A DNA stretch of 58,272 bases, taken from Planctomycetota bacterium. GTDB taxonomy: Bacteria > Planctomycetota > JAJSAM01 > JAJVHW01. Below, piece by piece: positions 51,849 to 58,272 of the stretch; the first letter of the stretch is position 1; each line of letters opens with the position of its first letter. The stretch is taken from positions 1 to 58,272 of the forward strand of contig JAIOPE010000061.1 in assembly GCA_021414065.1 (NCBI GenBank), in the 5' to 3' direction. The translations under genes were made by a program, and so were the position numbers. The notes beneath the pieces are model-generated. The model saw only the letters and a list, made by a program, of their open reading frames with translations. It ran no database searches and was not told the DNA's origin.

Positions 51849-52051
51849 CCGATCGCAGCGTCGCAGTCGTCGGGCACGAGCCGTGGCTCTCCGAGCTCGC
51901 GTCGCTGTTGGTGACCGGCTCCCCCGCTCACGCGGCGCGGTTCCCGCTCCGCAAGGGCGGAGTGATCGTCCTCACCGGCACCCCCGACGCCGGCGCGATG
52001 ACCGTCGCCGCGGCGTATCCGCCGAAGACGCTGCGACGCCTCGCCAAGTGA
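51849..52051 (+). pseudogene. sixA 3' fragment, copy 3
   Basis: Similar to 46520-46707 but less so than copy 2. The reading frame is intact through GHEPWLSELASLLVTGSPAH, AARFPLRKGGVIVLTGTPDA and YPPKTLRRLAK. It contains the 19 bp missing from copy 1, so it records the ancestral sequence. It begins abruptly at the codons for ADRSVAVVG with no start. Confidence 0.75.
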
Positions 52052-52213
52052 CGGGCAGTCGCGGGGCATCGACCGATGCGAATCGTCCGCCGCAGCCTCC
52101 GCCGTCGATGAATCCAGCGTCTTCCAGCCGTCGCATCGGCTGTGTCGCCGGCTGAACGCCGAAGGTACGATTCCGCCGCGACGCGACCCGGCGTCGCGCG
52201 AGGAGTTTCACTG

Positions 52214-53590
52214 ATGCGAGGCGGACGCGTTCACGGCCGGATCTGGCGAGTTCTGTGGCTCGCAGTCCCACTGCTGGTCTCGGCGTGCGTCGCGCCTGCG
52301 GAGTACGTCGAGCGGGCCGAAGTACGCGTCGCGACGGACCCGGTCCTGGACGCCGCGCTGGCCGAGCGGGCGGCAGCCGTTGCGGCTGCCATCGTCGCCG
52401 AGCCCCGCTGGCCGGACGGCCTGTTCGACGGCGTGTTCCGCGCGAACGTGCCCGATGCGTCGATTCGCCGCCTCTTCGCCGACACGCACCGGTCCGAGGG
52501 GGCCGTGCGGTCGCTGAGAGCGGTGCGTCGCGACGCCCCTCGGGCAGCGCGCTACGAGTTGGAATTCGAACGCGGCGGAGCGCTCCAGCTCGATCTGCGC
52601 CTCGACGAGACGCCGCCGTACGCGATCCGCTACCTCTGGATCTACCGCTCCGTGCCGGGTCATGCGTCGCTCGCCGCCGCCGCTGAATCGATGTCCGCAC
52701 TTGCGGGCCGGGTCTCGTTCGTAGTGCACGAACTGTCAAGCAGCGACGCCGTTCCACGGGAGCTTGCGGCGCTCAATCCCGAGACCTCGCTCGACATCGC
52801 CTCGGGGTTCAAGCTGTACGTACTCGGCGCGCTCGTGGACGACATCGCGGCAGGACGTCGCGCGTGGACCGACACGATCCAGCTCGATGCTCGCCTTCGC
52901 TCGATTCCCACCGGGCTGATCCACCGATGGCCTGACGGCTCGCCGGTGACGCTGCACACGCTCGCGTCATTGATGATCGATCAGAGCGACAACACCGCGA
53001 CCGATCACCTGATTGCTCTCCTCGGACGCGAGCGGATCGAGTCGATGGCGGTGACGATGGGACACCGGCACGCGGACCTGAACGTTCCGCTCTTGACCAC
53101 CGGCGACATGTTCCGTCTGAAGTACGCTGACGGCGGGCACCACGCGGACGCGTACCTGGGTCTCTCCGTGGACGGGCGGCGGGACTACCTGGCAACTGAG
53201 CTGGGCGGCATTCCCGTGTCGCGGATCGACACTCCGAGCGGGCGCGACCCGAAGCGCATCGACACGATCGGGTGGTTCGCGTCGGCCGGGGACTTGTGCC
53301 GCGCGATGGACTGGCTCCGGCGGGCCGCGGGGAGCGATCCCCATGCGCCGTTGCTCAGAGTCCTTGCCATCGAGCCGGGCACGTCGGAGCCCCGGGACAT
53401 CTTTCCGTACCAGGGCTACAAGGGCGGTCGGCTGCCGGGCATCGTGAGCGGCGCGTGGCTCGTTCGCCGCGCCGACGGTGCGTGGTTCGCCGTCTCCGCG
53501 GTGTGGAACGACCCCGCGGCGGACCCGGACGAAGCGAAGCTGCGATCGACCATCACGCGCGTGCTGCAACTCGTCGCCCGCACGGAGTGA
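52214..53590 (+). CDS. Class A beta-lactamase-fold serine hydrolase lipoprotein
   Basis: A 458-residue lipoprotein (LWLAVPLLVSACVAP) with a penicillin-recognising C-terminal domain. The S-x-x-K motif is IASGFKLYVLG, S-D-N is IDQSDNTATD, and the K-T-G position is YKGGRLPGIVSG. The glutamate that activates water in true class A enzymes (E-x-x-L-N) is histidine here (HADLN). Efficient beta-lactam hydrolysis is therefore unlikely, and an acyl hydrolase or peptidase is possible. The N-terminal 190 residues are unassigned. AGGAG precedes the ATG. It is a lone gene. Confidence 0.75.
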   Translation: MRGGRVHGRIWRVLWLAVPLLVSACVAPAEYVERAEVRVATDPVLDAALAERAAAVAAAIVAEPRWPDGLFDGVFRANVPDASIRRLFADTHRSEGAVRSLRAVRRDAPRAARYELEFERGGALQLDLRLDETPPYAIRYLWIYRSVPGHASLAAAAESMSALAGRVSFVVHELSSSDAVPRELAALNPETSLDIASGFKLYVLGALVDDIAAGRRAWTDTIQLDARLRSIPTGLIHRWPDGSPVTLHTLASLMIDQSDNTATDHLIALLGRERIESMAVTMGHRHADLNVPLLTTGDMFRLKYADGGHHADAYLGLSVDGRRDYLATELGGIPVSRIDTPSGRDPKRIDTIGWFASAGDLCRAMDWLRRAAGSDPHAPLLRVLAIEPGTSEPRDIFPYQGYKGGRLPGIVSGAWLVRRADGAWFAVSAVWNDPAADPDEAKLRSTITRVLQLVARTE

Positions 53591-53624
53591 CTCTCGCGTC
53601 CACGAACGGGTCGTCGTCCTTCGC

Positions 53625-53715
53625 CTAGAGGAGGCGGTTCAGCGCGTCGTACGCGAACTCCTCCGACGTGTCGCCACCGACTCCGGTTCCGAGCGTGACG
53701 AGGTCGCGGGGACGG
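53625..53715 (-). pseudogene. rhs (YD-repeat) fragment
   Basis: The minus-strand translation VTLGTGVGGDTSEEFAYDAL followed by NRLL and a stop contains the F-x-Y-D-x-L-N-R-L YD-repeat core. The same segment recurs at 54089-54176 with about 15% difference. Confidence 0.65.
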
Positions 53716-54088
53716 GCGGGTTCGTGGATGCTCCCCGCCGCGGATGCGAGCTGAGAAAGTGAATAGTGAAGAGCGTCCCGCAAGGTAATCGTGTACCCCG
53801 CGAACGGACCGCAGCGGCGCCGCGCCTCGGCTCGCAGGAGACGACTGGAGTAGAGCAACTCTTCGCATCGCGGCGTGCCGCGGGGAAGACGGTGGGGGGC
53901 GCTGGGATCGGTGCGGCGGGCGTGCGAACCCGGGACGGCCGGATCGGCGAGCACCGCAGGGGTGTCCCGCAGGCTGGCGGAACTCATGCGATGGGAAGAC
54001 GTTGCGGCTGAGTCGCGCTCGGGGCGGCGGCGACGAGAACTCGACAGATTCGTGTGGAATGTCGTGGCTGGTAGCTGGGCGGTTGGCT

Positions 54089-54176
54089 GAGGCGGTTCAA
54101 GGCATCGTACGCGAAGTCCTCCGTCGTGTCACCGCCGACGCCGGTTCCGAGCGTGAGGAAGTGATCGGGGCGGGCG
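54089..54176 (-). pseudogene. rhs (YD-repeat) fragment, second copy
   Basis: The translation LTLGTGVGGDTTEDFAYDAL followed by NRLS parallels the fragment at 53625-53715. The REP-like arm abuts it. Neither copy has a start codon or continues as an rhs gene. Confidence 0.65.
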
Positions 54177-54959
54177 TGTCTGTGACAGAGAACTGCGTAA
54201 CTGAACCCTGTCCCCGAATGTTGCCGTTCGACAGGGATCATCACGGCAACCCGTCGGATCACGGGAGCGCGAAGCACGGACAGGCAGATCAGGCTCACCC
54301 TCGCCGCTCTTGAGAGCGCCGCAGGGACGACGGTGCGCGTGACGTTCGGGCCGCCGGGCATGGCGATCGGGAACATGCAGGGCGAGTTCGACGAGTTGAC
54401 GACCGCGCTCCGTCTGCGGCTGCCCGACGTGCAGGTGATTGCCGTCCGCTGAGTGTGCCGGGCGCGACGAGAACGATACTCCGCAGGGCGCATCGGCGGC
54501 GGTCCCGGCGATCCGGTCGTCGTGACGTTCCCGGTCCCCTTCCAGAACGCGCCGAAGGTGACGGCCCACCTGCTCGGCTAGCCGGGCGCGTCGAGATCAT
54601 TGCCGTCACGGCGACGCAGGCGATACTGCGGCCCGGGGCGCCGGTCTTCGTCGGTGACCCGGCGAGGCTCGCTCCGACGGTCCACTGGCAGGCGGTGCGG
54701 ACGTGGGACGAACGCCGACAGTCCCACGCACCTCTCGACGATGCGTCAGGTGGCCGCGTCCGCGCGTGACTCGGGGTCGAGGTGGTTCGCTGGGCCTTCC
54801 TCGTGCGGCTCTTGTATCCGCTCTCGTTCACTGGATCACTGGCGCATGCGTCCCGCAATGCAACCGATGGCCCTTATCTGGACCTCGTCGGTTGACGAGA
54901 ACTTCCGGCAGCTCGCCCGGTGCTACGAGCGGATCTCCGGGACGGAAGGCTGGACACGA

Positions 54960-56381
54960 TCACCTGAGCCGCGAGATCGTCGTCCCGGAGAAGTCCTGTG
55001 CGCTCGCGGCGCGAATCCCGTCAGCCCACGCAGACTCCTCCCGATAGTCCCAGACTGCGAATCCGATTCGCCAATCCGACTCACCGCCCTCGGCAGGATC
55101 CACCAATCTCCATTCCTCTCCCACACGGATCTCGATCCAACGGTGAGGCTCGAGTCGGCCCTGCAAGGGAGCGTCTGCGACATGCACGAATCCGGAAACC
55201 ACGCGGGCTTCGTATCCGAGTTGCCGGGCCACGGATGCGGCGACGCAGGCGAGACCGACGCAGTTGGACTTCCCGGCGCTGAGCGCCGCATGCGCGTCGG
55301 CGAACCATGATCCCGACTGAAAGTGAAATCGCGTGCGTATGGCACGCTCGATCGCTCGCTCCGTCGCGGCGCCGCTGGATCTGTCTTGGCGAACATCGGA
55401 CACGAGCGTCTGGAGTCGCTCCGCGACCGTGCCGGCAAGTGAGGTGACTCCCCACGGCGATGCGTCCGATTGCGGCGAGGCGGTCTCCACGCGCCAGACC
55501 CCGTCATCGGCGACCTGGGCCCGCTGACTCGACGTGCTGGGAATCGCTCGGAGTGCTTGGAACCTGTCGGCCACTCGAAGTACGCAGTCCTGACCACTAC
55601 GCGGCGTGTGGTCCTCGAGTGTCGGGATCACGCGTGACGTCACATCGACAGGCTCACCTCCGCGCTGATCGCTCCAGCGGTCGGCGCGCACGAGCCAGAC
55701 GGATCCGAAGAACCCCCGGATGGCGCGACGGGCTACCAGCGACCCGCGGAGGTCCACGATCCAGTCCTCGGAGCCCACGTCGCGCTCCACGTGCGCGGAT
55801 CTGAGCCCGGCCACTTCGATAGGACAGTCGGAGATCACGTGTCCAGGCGACACGCGGACCACTTCCGCACGCGGGAGGTCGACATCGAGTCCGAACACCC
55901 GGAACGACCCTCCCGACGCACCCTCGTTGGCGATCGCAGCCACCCGGCTCTCGAACGCCGACGCCGCCAGGAGCGACAGTTCACTGGGGTGCGACAGTTC
56001 TCGACCGCTCTGATCCCTGAGCACCCCATCGGGAGCGACGGCAACGTGTTTCGGGTGAGTCGTCGGGTCGATCACAAGCGACGACACTCGACCGGATGAA
56101 TCGACCGCCTCCTCGAACTCGCGCTCGATGCGAAGCTGGTCGCCGCGGTACACCCACGCAAGCTCGCTGCGCCACAGGAACGACGACTGCCCGCCAGCCT
56201 GGACCCGGAGCGTCCGCTCGACGACGCCAATGCTCCGAGTCCCCACGAGGACTGTGAAGCTCGCTCTGTCCGGTGCGGAACGCCGAGCGATGACGAGGGC
56301 CGCGCCGGCACCCAAGACGACCAGGAAGAGCACTGTGACAGAATGGAAGAGTACGCGGCGCGGCACTGCTTGAGTGTGCAT
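54960..56381 (-). CDS. Membrane-anchored transglutaminase-like protein
   Basis: A protein of about 473 residues with one N-terminal helix (VLFHSVTVLFLVVLGAGAALVIA) and a C-terminal transglutaminase/protease-fold domain. The Cys-His-Asp triad is in GKSNCVGLACVAAS, PHRWIEIRVG and WRLVDPAEGG. The middle 250 residues are beta-rich and unassigned. Family members cleave or crosslink peptides. The start at 56381 is the ATG just before the helix; it lacks a clear ribosome-binding site. It lies 128 bp downstream of the rhs gene on the same strand, so it may belong to the rhs cargo. Confidence 0.7.
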   Translation of the reverse strand: MHTQAVPRRVLFHSVTVLFLVVLGAGAALVIARRSAPDRASFTVLVGTRSIGVVERTLRVQAGGQSSFLWRSELAWVYRGDQLRIEREFEEAVDSSGRVSSLVIDPTTHPKHVAVAPDGVLRDQSGRELSHPSELSLLAASAFESRVAAIANEGASGGSFRVFGLDVDLPRAEVVRVSPGHVISDCPIEVAGLRSAHVERDVGSEDWIVDLRGSLVARRAIRGFFGSVWLVRADRWSDQRGGEPVDVTSRVIPTLEDHTPRSGQDCVLRVADRFQALRAIPSTSSQRAQVADDGVWRVETASPQSDASPWGVTSLAGTVAERLQTLVSDVRQDRSSGAATERAIERAIRTRFHFQSGSWFADAHAALSAGKSNCVGLACVAASVARQLGYEARVVSGFVHVADAPLQGRLEPHRWIEIRVGEEWRLVDPAEGGESDWRIGFAVWDYREESAWADGIRAASAQDFSGTTISRLR

Positions 56382-56509
56382 CGAGAGAGCTATGCGCTGA
56401 AGAAGACTCCGCGCCTGCCTCGCCTCGCGATTCGTGCCGGGCTCGGTCCGCCGAACCTCGACCTTGTCGATCGGGGTTGCCGTCGGACTCCCCGCCTCGC
56501 AAGGTTGGA

Positions 56510-58153
56510 CTATCGCCACTCCTCCACGTACTTCTTCCACTCCTTCGGATCGAGCGGGAGATCGGGCCACCAGCCGTCCATGTGCTCCGCGCACGGAGGA
56601 AACCTCTCAGCTTCGGAAGAGATGAACCGAATGCCTGGTTTGAATGGGCCGAACGGCTTAGAAGTGGGAAACGGTTCGTGTCCATTGGCACGCAACCACG
56701 CGAGCCAACGCTCGATCCACTTCATTTTGCGGTCGTAGCAGTCCTTGTGGGCAACCCAGTCCAGCGCCGCGCGCGTTCTCCGGATGCGTGCAAGGAAGTC
56801 GATCCACTGGCTGACGAGATCCATCGCGCCGAGTCCGCAGGTTCCCTTGGTTCCGAGTTTCGACCCAGAGTGGCCGCCGCCGAAGTCCTCCGGCTCAGTC
56901 CCAGACGTCATAGGCGGAGCGTCTGCGGACCCAACGGGTCCGGGCGCGACAGGCGCGCTTGGTCCGGGCGTGCCAGACCCTACTCCGATGCCCGGCGGGT
57001 CGCTCCCCACCCCGCCACCGAAGTTCGGCGGGCGCCAGCCGCTGGTCGTACCGTCCCCGGGCACAGGTGGTCCGCTCATCGGTGGACTGCCGCCCCGTGA
57101 GCGGCGCTCAAGCTCGCGGAGAACCTCACTGGCCGCCGCTTCCGGGTTGATCTCCAACCCTCCCTCGATACCATCCCTTACAGGTGGTCCGAACAGCTCG
57201 ATGCGCTGTGTGAAAAGGCCACTGGGATCGCAGGCGCGCGATGGGTTGGAAAGGACGTAACTAACCGCATTCGGCCCATCCACATACTCCAGCGGATCAC
57301 GCTGAATGAACCTCCTCAACTCCGGCGAGTAATGCCGCGCCCGAAAGTAGTACAGCCCCGTCTCCTCGTCGAGCTGCCTGGCCGTGAAGAGGTAGCTGTT
57401 CCCGATCGCCGACGCCGAGATCGTGCTGCCGCCAATGTCCTTCATGGTCGGCTTGCCGTAGGGATCGTACTCATAGCTCTCGACCACGCTGCCCGCCGGA
57501 CCGGTCACTTGGGTGACGCTCCCGATGAGTTGGGTGTGGAAGCTGAAGCGCAGGACCTCGGTCGTGTTGCTGTCGCTGTCCACGTCCGCCTGGTCCGGGG
57601 CTTCCATGGCGACGATCTGGTCGATGCGCTCGCCGAAGACAAAGCTGCGGCGGAGGCTTGCGCCGGAGCCGGTCCCGTCCCACTCCTCGATCGACTGCTG
57701 GCCGGCATAGACGTACCGGGTCGTGTCGCTGCCGACGACCTTCGTGATCCGCCGCCCGCGCCCGAGGGCGTCGTACGCATATTCGGCGACGAGAGCGTTC
57801 GATGACTTCAGTCGCACCTCGATCAGGTGCTGGTGCGCGTCGTACTTGTAGAGGAGCGTGCCGTCGTCCTTCAGCGACCCGGCGTCGGTGTAGGTCGGGC
57901 TCTGGCCGCCGATCGCCGTGTACTGGTTCATGGCGTCGGTCGTGTAGCTGGTCGTCGTCGTGCTGCCGCCGTACGGCGTGACCTTGTACGCCGTCAGGTT
58001 GAAGACGTCGTCCATGTCGTACTCGAGCTTGTTGACATAGGTCTCGGAGTTCGGGGTTGCGAGCTCAGCGACGGGGTCGTTCACGTCACGGAGGACCTTG
58101 GTAAGGCGGTTCGCCTTGTCGTAGCTGTAGAGTAAGCGTTCGCTGGACCCCAT
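56510..58153 (-). pseudogene. RHS/YD-repeat protein, 5' end removed by an insertion sequence
   Basis: The 3' 1.6 kb of an rhs gene. YD repeats (YSYDKANRL, YAYDALGRG) lead to the RHS core with ESYEYDPYGKP, GLYYFRARHYSPELRRF and NPSRACDPSGL. The variable C-terminal tip comes after residue 315. It has a Pro/Gly-rich linker, then a Trp-rich domain of about 110 residues (MKWIERWLAWLRANG, KEWKKYVEEWR) that I do not recognise. RHS proteins deliver such tips as toxins. At 58133-58139 the sequence changes to an IS end, so the apparent ATG at 58153 and the first few codons belong to the IS. The rest of rhs must lie beyond it. Confidence 0.8.
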
Positions 58154-58272
58154 CTGGCGCCGGCGCGTAGCTGCGTGACGATGTCGCGCGACCAGGAGGT
58201 CGTGCGATGGCGAGGCGGAGACGATGGACCGAGGACGAGCGACGCAACGTGCTCGCGACGTACGCGGAGAGC
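58133..58272 (+). mobile_element. Left end of an IS66-family insertion sequence (partial)
   Basis: GTAAGCG at 58133-58139 is the conserved terminal sequence of IS66-family elements. It abuts the rhs coding sequence, and a transposase-type start follows 67 bp inside. The element runs off the window. Confidence 0.6.
58207..58272 (+). CDS. Transposase accessory protein N-terminus (IS66 TnpA-like), partial
   Basis: The first 22 residues (MARRRRWTEDERRNVLATYA and onward) resemble the helix-turn-helix start of IS66 TnpA or IS3-type OrfA proteins. CAGGAGG precedes the ATG. It is cut by the end of the window, so the family rests partly on the IS end at 58133. Confidence 0.55.
   Translation, partial: MARRRRWTEDERRNVLATYAES

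Larger units (their letters stand above)
53591..54959. other. Degenerate accessory stretch with gene fragments
   Basis: No intact gene. The stretch holds two rhs fragments (53625-53715 and 54089-54176), one REP-like arm at about 54179-54216, and short plus-strand open segments. The segments include 54288-54452 (FGPPGMAIGNMQGEFDELTT, ending in a stop) and one ending at 54581 (VTFPVPFQNAPKVTAHLLG). The last resembles beta-strand lectin or tail-fibre modules, but it is too short to classify. Confidence 0.55.

Noticed and set aside
53591..58272. A prophage
   Set aside because: There are only a few tail-like scraps, with no terminase, capsid, portal, integrase or lysis gene. The rhs/IS explanation fits better.

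Overview
The window is about 58 kb of very GC-rich bacterial DNA with dense, short-spaced genes. The host is Gram-negative: there are two phosphate-selective outer-membrane porins, lipoprotein signals, a peptidoglycan-recycling operon and periplasmic multihaem cytochrome c. A sulfatase-modifying-factor domain protein, HEAT-repeat secreted proteins, a protein-kinase/ATPase/TPR giant and the oversized PstC/PstA resemble what is seen in Planctomycetota and some deltaproteobacterial lineages. I cannot fix the phylum from this sequence.

Layout. 0-8.6 kb: ssb, a PilZ-type gene, a glucose-6-phosphate-isomerase-like gene, a ribonuclease HII-like gene, a degenerate receiver, tRNA-Thr(CGU), an FGE-domain membrane protein, a coiled-coil protein and a pentapeptide-repeat protein. 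8.6-20 kb: a secreted HEAT-repeat protein carrying a receiver-like domain, the PDZ-murQ-anmK-nagZ operon, a sigma/anti-sigma/membrane three-gene module, and an overlapping M23 peptidase/multihaem cytochrome pair. 20.5-46 kb: a large phosphate-stress island. It holds two OprO/P-type porins, phoU, pstB and phoR facing pstS-pstC-pstA, a lipid-glycosylation group (an endonuclease/exonuclease/phosphatase-family protein, a GT28-type and a GT21-type glycosyltransferase), phoB with an aminotransferase and dus, apaH, ppx, msrA, ppk, and a CHAD-domain polyphosphate-binding protein overlapping a damaged sixA. 46.6-58.3 kb: an accessory region with a type II toxin-antitoxin pair, a 1,221-residue protein kinase, a beta-lactamase-fold hydrolase, a transglutaminase-like protein, an rhs gene cut by an IS66-type insertion sequence, and repeated scraps of sixA and rhs.

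The main result is a shared regulatory signature. Seven promoters in the phosphate island carry two half-sites spaced exactly 11 bp start to start (TTCAC-N6-TTCAC and variants), the geometry of a PhoB box. They lie upstream of pstS, pstB-phoU, phoB, ppk, both porins and the GT21 glycosyltransferase. This ties phosphate capture across both membranes, signalling, polyphosphate storage and probably replacement of phospholipid by glycolipid into one local regulon. A second result is the modular structure of the 46-52 kb region, where three copies of the sixA 3' end bracket inserted cargo. A third is a hairpin-forming element of about 85 nt present at two distant intergenic sites.
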